DNA from: Parablautia muri
GTDB lineage: Bacteria; Bacillota; Clostridia; Lachnospirales; Lachnospiraceae
Assembly (NCBI RefSeq): GCF_009917485.1
Contig: NZ_QZDT01000018.1
Coordinates: forward strand, 28,085-92,084
Direction of reading: 5' to 3'
DNA length: 64,000 nt
Both the position numbers and the translations under genes were made by a program. The notes beneath the pieces are model-generated. The model had not been told where the DNA came from. It did not search any database and saw nothing but the letters and a program-made list of their open reading frames with translations. Below are positions 27,433 to 35,471 of this stretch, piece by piece (position 1 is the stretch's first letter; every line of letters begins with the position of its first letter).

Positions 27433-29100
27433 TCAGGATATGCTGTCTCGTTCCTGTTTTCGTGCTGGTCTGTTTTGTGATTGCCCCAGGGCAGAGCGGA
27501 TATTAGTACAGACGGTATCCAATTCTTTCTGATAATCCCGGTAGTAATAGTATTTCTCCTGTGATTCTTTTTTCTGCATCAGTAGTTTTTCCTTTTCTGC
27601 TTTCAGCGTCTGTAAGGTAGGGAGCTTTCCGCCACCGGCTTTTTCCTTCAGGAATTTTACAGCGGCTTCATAAAGGGCAAGCTCTGAAGAATATTCCTGA
27701 CGGAACTGCCTTTTGTTCTTTGACTTAAGGAACTGTGAATAAACAGATTTATTGGCAAGGTACTGTCCGGTATAGTGGATCTGCTCATTGACCTGCCGGA
27801 GCCTGCCTTCAATATCTTTCAGTTCTTTTCTGGAAGAGGAAGCAAGTTTTTTTATTTCGGCAAGTCTGCCCTCTGCATCTTCTACAGTGTTATATCCATG
27901 TTCCTGTACATAGGAAAGTGTTTTTGCCATGGCCTGCAGGTTGGAGAGTTTTACTTTTCCAGCGTAGGCTTTGCTCTGCTGGGCTTTAATACAGCGCTGT
28001 AAGTCTGTTACCAGACGAAGCCCGGATTTCTCAAATGAGGCTGTAGGTGTATCTGTCTTGGTTTGTATCTCCTGCTGATGTGCAGGGTGCTCCGGGGTAT
28101 GGATTTTTTCTTTTGGCAAAATTTCTTTTTGCACAGTCCGGTCTTTCCCTGTATTTTCAAGATGGGAATTATTTTCAATCACTCCCATAAGGTAATCTTT
28201 TTCATAGTGAGTCCCAAGGTTTCTTCCGGTGATCGGTTTCTCACGGTCAGGGTGGAGATAGCTGAACCTGCCCCGGCTGATTTTAAATTTGACGTTGAAT
28301 TTTTCTGAAAGTATCTGCTCAAATTCTTTGAGATCATGCGCGGAGGCGGCAGCTTCGTCAATAGAAGTGCGCAGGTATTCCTTCTGTGTCTGGAATACGG
28401 TAGTGCGTGGTGTAATACCTTCTGAGATCATCTGCCGGTTACGTTCTTCCAATTTTTTCTGGCCGCTGCGTCTGGCATGGTATTCTTTTTCTGTTATTTT
28501 CCGTTCTGCTTTCGTGAGTAAGTCTACCTGATGCAGATTTTCCCGCAGGCACAAATCCATAAGCGACTGCTTCAAATAAACAAGGTAATCGTTAGTTAAA
28601 TGGTGCTTGTTTCCGGCGCGGGAATCGCAGTCACGCTCCATAAAATTCTGACGCTCCACATCATTTTTGCGGAGGCTGTTGATGACAATATGTACATGGA
28701 TGTTGCCGCTCCCGTTATGCCCGTCCGTGTGTGTGCAGACAAGGGTCTGATGTCCGGGAAAGTTCTTTTTGCAGTATTCAAGCCCAAGCTGCTGTGCCTG
28801 TTCCCCGGTCAGCCCGCACTCGTCCCTGTCTTTCGGGTCGAAGCTGATGATGTAGTGGTGGGATTTGATTTCGTCATATTTTTGATTTTTATGGAATCGG
28901 GCATTCAGTTCCCTGCATTCCATATCAAAACTGAACGGATCGCACTCTACACCGTCAAGATAATATTCTTCCCGGAGCTGCATTTTTCCATTTTCATCAA
29001 GAACCGGTTTTCCAGTGTATTCATCATGTTGGAAAATGAGATATCTTTGTGCCTCACCATAGTCCGCATTCTTACTTGCTATGTGTTTCAGTATCGCCAT
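27433..29100 (-). CDS. MobP-type relaxase of the ICE
   Basis: A 555-residue relaxase/mobilization nuclease. The N-terminal ~220 residues form the relaxase domain: HHYIISFDPKDRDECGL and the metal-binding NIHVHIVINS near residue 135. Next comes a linker region with SEKFNVKFKISRGRFSYLHPD (a helix-hairpin seen in Clostridia relaxases), then a long coiled-coil C-terminus (residues 370-545). ATG 29100 is preferred because AGGTGA precedes it. It overlaps mobC by 29 bases. This should be the enzyme that nicks the large ICE at the oriT-like region beyond mobC. Confidence 0.92.
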   Translation of the reverse strand: MAILKHIASKNADYGEAQRYLIFQHDEYTGKPVLDENGKMQLREEYYLDGVECDPFSFDMECRELNARFHKNQKYDEIKSHHYIISFDPKDRDECGLTGEQAQQLGLEYCKKNFPGHQTLVCTHTDGHNGSGNIHVHIVINSLRKNDVERQNFMERDCDSRAGNKHHLTNDYLVYLKQSLMDLCLRENLHQVDLLTKAERKITEKEYHARRSGQKKLEERNRQMISEGITPRTTVFQTQKEYLRTSIDEAAASAHDLKEFEQILSEKFNVKFKISRGRFSYLHPDREKPITGRNLGTHYEKDYLMGVIENNSHLENTGKDRTVQKEILPKEKIHTPEHPAHQQEIQTKTDTPTASFEKSGLRLVTDLQRCIKAQQSKAYAGKVKLSNLQAMAKTLSYVQEHGYNTVEDAEGRLAEIKKLASSSRKELKDIEGRLRQVNEQIHYTGQYLANKSVYSQFLKSKNKRQFRQEYSSELALYEAAVKFLKEKAGGGKLPTLQTLKAEKEKLLMQKKESQEKYYYYRDYQKELDTVCTNIRSALGQSQNRPARKQERDSIS

Positions 29101-29464
29101 GAAAATCACCTGCCATCTTTATTACTTCCTGTTGCATTTCGTGAATTTCTGCAAGACACCTGCCTATTGCCTGACGCATTTCCTGTGAATGGATTCCGCC
29201 CTGATTAAAGTGGCGGGCAATCTGGTTCAGGTTGCTTCCAATCTTGCCAAACTCTGCAACCAGTTTTTTTAGTTCCGGCACGTCTGCCACAATTTCATAT
29301 TTTGCAATTACCTTTCCTTTCATTACCTGTCTGCGTAGAAATTCTGCAAGGGGAAGTCCTGCTCCGTTAGCATTTTCCATAATAATTTCGTATTCGGTGT
29401 CATTGAAGCGGAGCATGGCACAGTGGCTGCGTTTCAGTTCTTTTTCTTTTTTCGGTCTTGCCAT
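29072..29464 (-). CDS. mobC: MobC-type relaxosome protein
   Basis: A 130-residue MobC-like DNA-binding accessory protein. The basic N-terminus MARPKKEKELKRSHCAMLRF is followed by a ribbon-helix-helix-like region (NDTEYEIIMENANGAGLPLA, EFLRRQV) and the family hallmark GSNLNQIARHFNQGG near residues 85-100. MobC melts or marks oriT for the relaxase. ATG 29464 was chosen over upstream in-frame codons because it gives the standard MARPK start and has AAAGGA upstream. It sits next to the oriT-like inverted repeats at 29479-29641, as expected. Confidence 0.92.
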   Translation of the reverse strand: MARPKKEKELKRSHCAMLRFNDTEYEIIMENANGAGLPLAEFLRRQVMKGKVIAKYEIVADVPELKKLVAEFGKIGSNLNQIARHFNQGGIHSQEMRQAIGRCLAEIHEMQQEVIKMAGDFHGDTETHSK

Positions 29465-29478
29465 ATCATATCCTTTCC

Positions 29479-30016
29479 CGTGATAAAGCTGGATGGCTCT
29501 GCCATCGTGCTTTATCACGCTGCGAGAGTGTAACGGGAGCCAGTTCTGCATATCCGGAGGATATGCCAACCGAGGGTATGGGGCGCGGAAGCCCCATCAA
29601 GTAAGCCGGAGTGGCTCAAAATCCACGAAGTGGGTTTTGAGTTACGCAGGCGAAACTTGCTCTTCGAGAACTGAAAGCCCCTCTATAATAAAAGCCGATT
29701 TGAGAGAACGTATGCTACCGCATGGAAAAGAAAATTTTGAGAAAAAGTAAATGGGAAGAGAAGGGAAATGTAGAGGTAGCGGGCAAGGGTTGCAAAGCAA
29801 CGCTTGCGTAAGAACGCTCCCGGAGCGAAGCGGAGGGATACGGTATGTGCGGAGGAACGGAGCACATTCCGTAAGCGACTGTGTGGAGAAAGCGTGGTGG
29901 GAGTGAAGCAAGGATACCGAAGGTATGCTTGCCCTGTGTGTGGAGAGAGAGGAAACGGAAAATCAGGTGCATGATGGAGCGGAGAGCGGAGCCGGAGCGA
30001 CATGATGCAACTTGGT
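29479..30016. other. Hairpin-rich non-coding region with probable ICE oriT
   Basis: Over 700 bases (29465-30197) without a credible gene. Perfect 11 bp inverted repeat CGTGATAAAGC/GCTTTATCACG (29479-29529); hairpin GCATATCC-GGA-GGATATGC (29558-29576); GGGGC/GCCCC (29580-29594); a 12 bp stem with GAA loop, CTCAAAATCCAC/GTGGGTTTTGAG, one mismatch (29615-29641). Further right are GTTGC-AAA-GCAAC, CGCTCC/GGAGCG and an 11 bp stem with GAA loop, GCAAGGATACC/GGTATGCTTGC, one mismatch (29907-29931). The position beside mobC supports oriT at 29479-29645. The purpose of 29740-30016 is unclear; the nick site was not identified. Confidence 0.55.
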
Positions 30017-30091
30017 GGAAAATTAAAATATATATATTTGGGTACGGTTGTCGAGTCTGTAGAAAACAGAGTTTGAGGATATAGATAATCA

Positions 30092-30121
30092 TTTACAATA
30101 GATGGTCGTATACGATACAAT
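30092..30121 (+). promoter_or_regulatory. Possible sigma-A promoter for cobO
   Basis: TTTACA and TACAAT with an 18-base spacer, about 75 bases before cobO. No cobalamin riboswitch is visible in front of this two-gene unit, unlike the main operon. Confidence 0.45.
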
Positions 30122-30197
30122 AAACCCATGCATATTTTCATTGGCAGTCAATGAAGGTTAAAGAATTAGTATGTATATATGGAAAGGGCAGGGCATT

Positions 30198-30725
30198 ATG
30201 ATACATTTATATACAGGTAATGGGAAAGGGAAAACAACCGCGGCTATAGGGCTTTGCATTAGGGCTTTGGGATGGAATATGCAAGTATGTTTTGCTCAAT
30301 TTATGAAAGGTAATGATACGGGGGAATTGCATATACTAAAAAATCTGCCGGGAGTTAGTATTTTACGCAGTGAGAAAAATTTTGGCTTTTATAGTTCCAT
30401 GTCAGAATCGGACAAGGAAGAACTTACAGAAATACATAATCGCATTTTGGACAAGATTTTAGAGCTTGCGGAAAGTGGAAATTGCCAATTAGTAATTTTG
30501 GATGAGATTACATATCCGCTTAATTGGGGATTGCTGGATATGGAAAAACTGAAGCGGCTTCTGACATTTGGAAAACAGGAAGCGGATAAGGAAATAGAAC
30601 TTGTGCTTACCGGGCGCAGTGCCCAGGTATTTTTGAGCGATATGGCTGATTATGTCACAGAGATGGAATGTGTGAGCCACCCTTATGAAAAAGGGATAGG
30701 GGCAAGAAAAGGGATTGAATTTTAA
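30198..30725 (+). CDS. cobO: Cob(I)yrinic acid a,c-diamide adenosyltransferase
   Basis: A 175-residue BtuR/CobO-type adenosyltransferase that transfers the 5'-deoxyadenosyl group of ATP to Co(I) corrinoids. The modified P-loop GNGKGKTTAAIG is at residues 7-18, followed by FAQFMKG near residue 35, the VILDEITYPL strand near residue 102 and a C-terminal VSHPYEKGIGARKGIEF. ATG 30198 gives the standard MIHLYTGNGKG start; an upstream in-frame ATG at 30171 adds nine atypical residues. First gene of the B12 region, followed after 21 bases by the MetH-activation-like gene. Confidence 0.93.
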   Translation: MIHLYTGNGKGKTTAAIGLCIRALGWNMQVCFAQFMKGNDTGELHILKNLPGVSILRSEKNFGFYSSMSESDKEELTEIHNRILDKILELAESGNCQLVILDEITYPLNWGLLDMEKLKRLLTFGKQEADKEIELVLTGRSAQVFLSDMADYVTEMECVSHPYEKGIGARKGIEF

Positions 30726-30746
30726 AATAGAGAAAGGGCAGGTAAA

Positions 30747-31439
30747 ATGGCAGATTTTTTTCCTGATTTGTTGGAACGTTTTTTGGGAAAGGCTTTTTTG
30801 AAAGGCGTGTGTAGAAAATATCATTACGGAGAAAGGCAAGAAGTAGAACTTCGGGCAGTGGCAGAGGAGATGCTTCCATTGATGCAAAGAGAGGCATTTT
30901 GGGAAAGCAGGGAATCTGGTTCATTTAATAGAAAGCAGAAAGAAACAGCAGGAGCAGAGTATGAAGATGTTATTATGTCATTAGGCAGTAGTCTGGACAG
31001 TCTGCAGGAGAGCTACCATGAGAAGGAACAATTATCTGAAAGCTATATGCTGGAAGCATTGGCCAGTGAATTGTTACTTATGGGCTACGGGGCATATAAC
31101 CGTTATGTGAGAGGAAAAAGGAACTGGCATGTTGCACGGTACCATTTTCCCGGAAGTGAGGAGAACTTTCCACTTAAGATGGTGCCGGAACTGTTAAAAG
31201 GTTTTCAATATCAGATTACCTGCAATACTGCTTTCTGCATTATTCCGAAAAAGAGTGTGGTATTTGTGGCGGAACTGACACGAGATGAGCAGATTCAATG
31301 TGAGAGTATATGTGCAGGCTGCCGTAATGTGCAGTGTCCGAACCGGGTAGAAAGAGATTTTCCCAAAGGAGGTATGCTGGCAAGGGTGGCAGATATGTCG
31401 TTGAATTATGGATATAGCAGAATTTTTGGAAAATTGTAA
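30747..31439 (+). CDS. Methionine-synthase activation-domain-like protein
   Basis: A 230-residue protein resembling free-standing versions of the SAM-binding reactivation domain of B12-dependent methionine synthase. It has a helical N-terminal half, the segment LLMGYGAYNRYVRGKRNWHVARYHFPGS represented by its RYHFPGS end, then FCIIPKKSVVFVAELT. Unlike MetH it ends in a cysteine cluster, CESICAGCRNVQCPNR, which could bind zinc or an Fe-S cluster. Such proteins may help reductively reactivate corrinoid enzymes. It shares a transcript with cobO. Family assignment is moderate; the precise partner is unknown. Confidence 0.6.
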   Translation: MADFFPDLLERFLGKAFLKGVCRKYHYGERQEVELRAVAEEMLPLMQREAFWESRESGSFNRKQKETAGAEYEDVIMSLGSSLDSLQESYHEKEQLSESYMLEALASELLLMGYGAYNRYVRGKRNWHVARYHFPGSEENFPLKMVPELLKGFQYQITCNTAFCIIPKKSVVFVAELTRDEQIQCESICAGCRNVQCPNRVERDFPKGGMLARVADMSLNYGYSRIFGKL

Positions 31440-31453
31440 AAAAGGAAGCAGTA

Positions 31454-31481
31454 TTGACATAAGAAAAAAATATGATATACT
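31454..31481 (+). promoter_or_regulatory. Strong sigma-A promoter of the main B12 operon
   Basis: A perfect TTGACA and a TATACT separated by 16 bases, placing the transcript start near 31488, just ahead of the riboswitch. Confidence 0.85.
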
Positions 31482-31504
31482 TTGAACAATTGAATAGATA
31501 ACAT

Positions 31505-31692
31505 ACAGGTGTCAAAACAATGTATTCTGCATTGGTTTTGGTGAAAAGGGAAACAGGTGCGAATCCTGTACGAACTCGTCACCGTAATTAGGGAGTAGAA
31601 GCCGATATATCACTGGGAAATAAGCAAATTCATTCCTGGGAAGATGGCCGATGTGATGATCTATAAGCCGGGAGACCTGCCTGTATGTTGTA
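31505..31692 (+). ncRNA. Cobalamin riboswitch
   Basis: Conserved cobalamin-aptamer landmarks occur in order after the promoter: GGTG near 31508, GTGAAAAGGGAA near 31540, GGTGCGAATCCTG near 31556, TCGTCACCGTAA near 31576, CACTGG and CCTGGGAAG around 31610-31643, and the B12 box AGCCGGGAGACCTGCCTGT at 31666-31684. It is followed 110 bases later by a strong terminator, so B12 binding is expected to cause premature termination of the downstream operon. A 63-codon open frame through the aptamer is not a gene. Confidence 0.95.
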
Positions 31693-31799
31693 CGGAAACT
31701 TTGTTTCAGGCCACGAGTAATTGGTTGTACGTTGAACTTGCAAAAAGCATAACAGGTTTTTGCTTACCTAGGTATGTCTTGCAGGCTTATTTTGTGTAC

Positions 31800-31846
31800 A
31801 AATCCTTTACCGTAGTTGAATTGAAACTATGGTAAAGGATTTTTTT
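31800..31846 (+). terminator. Riboswitch-controlled terminator
   Basis: A long stem AAATCCTTTACCGTAGTT pairing with AACTATGGTAAAGGATT (one wobble), closed by a T run of seven. It lies between the aptamer and cbiK and is the probable expression platform. Confidence 0.9.
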
Positions 31847-31898
31847 ATATAATTTTATACCCTTATAGCAATGCAGGGAGAAAAGAGGAGACAAAAAG

Positions 31899-33188
31899 AT
31901 GAAAAAGAAAGTAGTTACAGCATTTTTAATCGGAGCTACAGCTTATTCACTGGCATTGACAGGCTGCTCGAAAGGAGCTTCGGAGACTGGCGGAAATACC
32001 GTACAGACGGAAGGAAGTAGTGAGACTGCTACAGAGGCGCAGACGGAAAATGAGAATGATGAGAGTCAAACAGAGAATCAGGCTGATACAGATGATGCGG
32101 AGGGCGGAGCGGATTCTGATCAGGCAGCTGCCGATGAGGTTGCCGCGTTGATTGATGCAATTTACGTGCAGACGAGGACGGAGAATACTGATGAGCAGTG
32201 TGCACAGGCGAAAGCAGCATGGGACGCACTTACAGATGCCCAGAAGGAGCTTGTAGAAGGTGAAGAGGCAGATCCTGATTATTTTGGAAGGGATACTGGT
32301 GACGCTTCTAAGGATGATCCAAGGAATCAGGATGATATTGGAGAAAATGAGATTCTGGTAGTTAGCTTTGGCACTTCTTTTAATGACAGCCGTGTGGACG
32401 ATATTAAGGGAATTGAAGATGCCATACAGGCGGCAAATCCGGACTGGTCGGTGAGAAGGGCATTTACAGCACAGATTATTATTAACCATGTACAGGCGCG
32501 AGATGGAGAGTTTATTGACAATGTGGATCAGGCATTGGAGCGCGCAGTGACAAACGGAGTGAAGAATTTAGTGGTACAGCCTACCCATCTTATGCATGGC
32601 GCGGAATATGATGAACTGATGGAGACTCTGGAGAATTATCAGGATCAGTTTGAAACAGTGAAAGTTGCAGAGCCGCTTCTTGGAGAGGTTGGTGCAGATG
32701 CATCTGTTGTTAATGAGGATAAGGCTGTGGTAGCGGAGGCGATCCTTGCGGCAGCTGTGGCGGACGCAGGTTATGGGAGTCTGGCAGAAGCACAGGAAGA
32801 TGGAGCAGCGTTCGTATTTCTGGGACATGGCACTTCCCATGCAGCAAAGGTGAGCTACAGCCAGATGCAGACACAATTGACGGATATCGGTTGTGTCAAT
32901 GCATTTATCGGAACAGTAGAAGGAGAACCGGAGGAAACATCCTGTGAGGCAGTAATAGAGGCTGTGACACAGGCAGGCTATAAGAAAGTAATCTTACGTC
33001 CCCTTATGGTGGTAGCAGGTGATCATGCCAATAATGATATGGCAGGCGAGGAGGAAGATTCATGGCTTAGTATGTTTAATGCCTCCGGCAGTTTTGACAG
33101 CGTGGAGGTTCAGGTTATTGGTCTTGGTTCGATTGAGGATATTCAGAAACTTTATGTAGAGCATACAGCAAAAGTAATGAGTGAGTAA
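31899..33188 (+). CDS. cbiK: Lipoprotein sirohydrochlorin cobaltochelatase
   Basis: A 429-residue CbiK-type class II chelatase with an unusual export signal. Residues 1-23 form a lipoprotein signal (MKKKVVTAFLIGATAYSLAL then lipobox LTGC), followed by a ~100-residue acidic, Gln/Glu/Thr-rich spacer. The chelatase domain (about 145-428) has ILVVSFGTSFNDSR, the His-bearing QPTHLMHGAEYDE and VFLGHGTSHAAKVSY, and RPLMVVAGDHANNDM. CbiK inserts Co2+ into sirohydrochlorin, normally in the cytoplasm; exported CbiK proteins are known in Desulfovibrio. As the first riboswitch-controlled gene, next to a metal-complex transporter, it may act at the cell surface in cobalt or tetrapyrrole capture (inference). 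Confidence 0.9.
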   Translation: MKKKVVTAFLIGATAYSLALTGCSKGASETGGNTVQTEGSSETATEAQTENENDESQTENQADTDDAEGGADSDQAAADEVAALIDAIYVQTRTENTDEQCAQAKAAWDALTDAQKELVEGEEADPDYFGRDTGDASKDDPRNQDDIGENEILVVSFGTSFNDSRVDDIKGIEDAIQAANPDWSVRRAFTAQIIINHVQARDGEFIDNVDQALERAVTNGVKNLVVQPTHLMHGAEYDELMETLENYQDQFETVKVAEPLLGEVGADASVVNEDKAVVAEAILAAAVADAGYGSLAEAQEDGAAFVFLGHGTSHAAKVSYSQMQTQLTDIGCVNAFIGTVEGEPEETSCEAVIEAVTQAGYKKVILRPLMVVAGDHANNDMAGEEEDSWLSMFNASGSFDSVEVQVIGLGSIEDIQKLYVEHTAKVMSE

Positions 33189-33207
33189 CAGACAGGAGCA
33201 GAAAACT

Positions 33208-34170
33208 ATGAGGAAGAAAAATGTGGCAGCTGCCGTGATAGTTCTTTTGGCTGTGTTGCTGGGAGGCTGTGGCAATAAAGGTGATGTGCAGGAGACTGAT
33301 CCTGTTATTGACGCAGCAGCTCTTACAGAAGAGGAACAGGGAGAAGTGGCTGAATCTGTGTCAGAGACGACATCTGAAGCATCAAAAGAAGAAAATCTTG
33401 AGAGCAGTGAAAGTTCTGAATCTGAACAGTCGGTGACAGAGCTTGCTGACGGAATATATACCGCAGATTTTACAACAGACAGCAGTATGTTCCGGGTAAA
33501 TGAAACCTGTGAGGGGAAAGGGACACTGACTGTAGAAAATGGTAAGATGACGATCCATATTTCCCTGGGGTCAAAAAAGATTATAAATCTTTATCCCGGA
33601 CTGGCGGAAGATGCGGAAAAAGAAGGGGCAAAGCTGCTTATGCCCACAGAGGATACGGTTACATACAGTGATGGGCTGACGGAAGAAGTCTATGGTTTTG
33701 ATGTGCCGGTTCCTTATCTTGGGGAAGAATTTGACCTGGCTCTGATTGGGACAAAGGGAAAATGGTATGACCATAAAGTCAGCGTTTCTAACCCAGTTTT
33801 GTCAGAAGAAAATGCACAGACCGGGAGTGCGGATACCAAAGGTACAACTGCTTTGGAGGATGGCACATACAGCATAGAAATTACGTTTGAAGGAGGGAGC
33901 GGGAAAGCTGAAATCCTGTCTCCTGTAGAAATGACAGTAACTGACGGACAGGCAATAGCAACGCTAAAGTGGAGCAGCCCCAATTATGATTATATGATCG
34001 TGGACGGGGAAAAGTATCTTCCGGTAAATACGGAGGGGGATTCAGTTTTTGAAGTTCCTGTTCTTATGTTTGATGAACCGGTGGTTGTGATTGGGGACAC
34101 TGTGGCAATGAGCAAACCTCATGAAGTGGAATATACGCTTACATTCCATTCAGACACAATAAAAGAGTGA
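33208..34170 (+). CDS. Lipoprotein with two related beta-rich domains, transporter-associated
   Basis: A 320-residue lipoprotein: signal AAAVIVLLAVLLGGC with lipobox, a Ser/Glu-rich spacer, then two domains each opening with DG(I/T)Y. The first (about 90-210) contains CEGKGTLTVENGKMTIHISL; the second (about 220-318) contains GGSGKAEILSPVEMTVTDGQ and SSPNYDYMIVDGEKYLPV. Both look like Ig-like sandwich domains of the type found beside iron/haem transporters, with a Tyr-rich binding loop reminiscent of NEAT domains, though I cannot assign them to that family. It sits between CbiK and the substrate-binding protein, so surface capture of cobalt, haem or a corrinoid is plausible. ATG 33208 follows ACAGGAG. 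Confidence 0.65.
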   Translation: MRKKNVAAAVIVLLAVLLGGCGNKGDVQETDPVIDAAALTEEEQGEVAESVSETTSEASKEENLESSESSESEQSVTELADGIYTADFTTDSSMFRVNETCEGKGTLTVENGKMTIHISLGSKKIINLYPGLAEDAEKEGAKLLMPTEDTVTYSDGLTEEVYGFDVPVPYLGEEFDLALIGTKGKWYDHKVSVSNPVLSEENAQTGSADTKGTTALEDGTYSIEITFEGGSGKAEILSPVEMTVTDGQAIATLKWSSPNYDYMIVDGEKYLPVNTEGDSVFEVPVLMFDEPVVVIGDTVAMSKPHEVEYTLTFHSDTIKE

Positions 34171-34173
34171 ATA

Positions 34174-34233
34174 AGAGATATAGATTTTCTAAGGCGTCAA
34201 AAAACATCGCCTAAGAAAATCTAAGTTATCTCT
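34174..34233 (+). repeat. Intergenic hairpin element, copy A
   Basis: Outer stem AGAGATA/TATCTCT, inner 15 bp stem AGATTTTCTAAGGCG/CGCCTAAGAAAATCT with a single A-A mismatch, loop TCAAAAAACAT. No T run follows, so not a classical terminator. Homologous to copy B at 36469-36528 with compensating base changes. Confidence 0.85.
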
Positions 34234-34243
34234 GGAGATGAAG

Positions 34244-35446
34244 ATGAGAGGAAGAAAAAAGACGGTCATTTTTCTTTTGATAGGATTGCTGTGGCTTTAT
34301 GGCTGCAGCAGTCCTTCTTCCGATTCTGCCTCCCTGTATGAGGGCAGGGAGGAAATAGAAGCGGATTCGGGATTGGAGGCAAAGCTGGTTTATGAAAGAA
34401 GCATGGAAATCCGGTATGCCGAAAATTTTAAAGTGGATTATTATGAAGGGGGATATACCCTTCTGACAACAACAATAGACGGGGCGCGTTATCTGATTGT
34501 ACCTGAAGATAAAGAAGTGCCGCAGAATTTAGAGAAAGAAATTCCCGGTGGAGATATTCCAGATAGCAAAGTAGTAGTGCTGAAATGTCCGGTAAAGGAT
34601 ATTTATTTGGTTGCATCTTCCGCCATGGATGCGTTTAGTGAACTGGATGGGCTGGGAGCAATTGCATTTTCAGGACAAAAGGAAGATGGATGGTACATTG
34701 AAGCAGCAAAGGAAGCTATGGCAAATGGAGATATCCTTTATGCGGGCAAATATAATAAGCCGGACTACGAACTGATAGTTTCAAAAAATTGTACACTGGC
34801 CATAGAAAACATGATGATTTCCCATTCCCCTGAAGTGATAGAAAAACTGGATGATTTTGGAATTCCTGTTATGATAGAGTATTCAAGCTATGAGTCTCAT
34901 CCGCTTGGCAGGGTAGAATGGGTTAAATTTTACGGAGCACTGCTCGGAAAGGAAGAGGAAGCGGAAGAGATTTTTGAGGAACAAGTGGCGATTCTTGAGA
35001 GAGTGGGCGCGGATGAAAAAAAAGATAAGACAGTAGCTTTCTTTTTTATTACCTCTAATGGTCTGGTGCAGGTAAGGCAGTCATCGGATTATGTTCCTAA
35101 GATGATAGAGCTTGCAGGTGGAAACTATATTTTTGAAGACTTGGGCGATTCGGAAACAAGGCGTTCTACCATGAATATGCAGATAGAGGAGTTTTACTCC
35201 GGGGCGAAAGATGCAGATTTTTTAATTTATAACAGTTCCATAGACGGCGGTATTTCCAGCGTGGAAGAACTCCTTGATAAATGTGAGGTATTGGCGGATT
35301 TTAAGGCGGTTAAGGAAGGAAATGTCTGGTGTACGACAAATGATATGTACCAGCAGTCTCTTTCCATTGGTTATCTGATAGAAGATATTCATGGGATGCT
35401 CCGGGGAGAGAAAGAAGATATGCATTATCTTTTTCATATAGATTGA
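34244..35446 (+). CDS. Iron-complex-type ABC transporter substrate-binding lipoprotein
   Basis: A 400-residue lipoprotein: signal TVIFLLIGLLWLYGC with lipobox, then a class III periplasmic-binding-protein fold (residues ~45-395) with the long backbone helix typical of the BtuF/FecB group. Landmarks are LKCPVKDIYLVASSAMDAFSELDG given by its VASSAM core, YAGKYNKPDYELIVSK, and GGNYIFEDLGDSE. The family binds siderophores, haem or corrinoids; the ligand is not readable from sequence. Start at 34244 is preferred because GGAG lies 6 bases upstream. Permease and ATPase genes follow, and the riboswitch suggests a B12-pathway ligand (cobalt complex or corrinoid). Confidence 0.85.
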   Translation: MRGRKKTVIFLLIGLLWLYGCSSPSSDSASLYEGREEIEADSGLEAKLVYERSMEIRYAENFKVDYYEGGYTLLTTTIDGARYLIVPEDKEVPQNLEKEIPGGDIPDSKVVVLKCPVKDIYLVASSAMDAFSELDGLGAIAFSGQKEDGWYIEAAKEAMANGDILYAGKYNKPDYELIVSKNCTLAIENMMISHSPEVIEKLDDFGIPVMIEYSSYESHPLGRVEWVKFYGALLGKEEEAEEIFEEQVAILERVGADEKKDKTVAFFFITSNGLVQVRQSSDYVPKMIELAGGNYIFEDLGDSETRRSTMNMQIEEFYSGAKDADFLIYNSSIDGGISSVEELLDKCEVLADFKAVKEGNVWCTTNDMYQQSLSIGYLIEDIHGMLRGEKEDMHYLFHID

Positions 35447-35471
35447 TAAAGGGAAAGGTATCGTGAATTAA

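Noticed and set aside
29642..30141. Overlapping minus-strand open frames of 89-152 codons
   Set aside because: Three frames are open at once, rich in Pro/Ser/Leu/Phe, with no start signals; they arise from the purine-rich hairpin region on the plus strand.
31644..31835. 63-codon open frame after the B12 promoter
   Set aside because: It lies across the aptamer's B12 box and the expression platform; conserved riboswitch sequence explains it and there is no ribosome site.
34174..34233. Hairpin copy A as a rho-independent terminator
   Set aside because: No T run follows and the operon continues in the same direction 10 bases later; the related copy B also lacks a T run.
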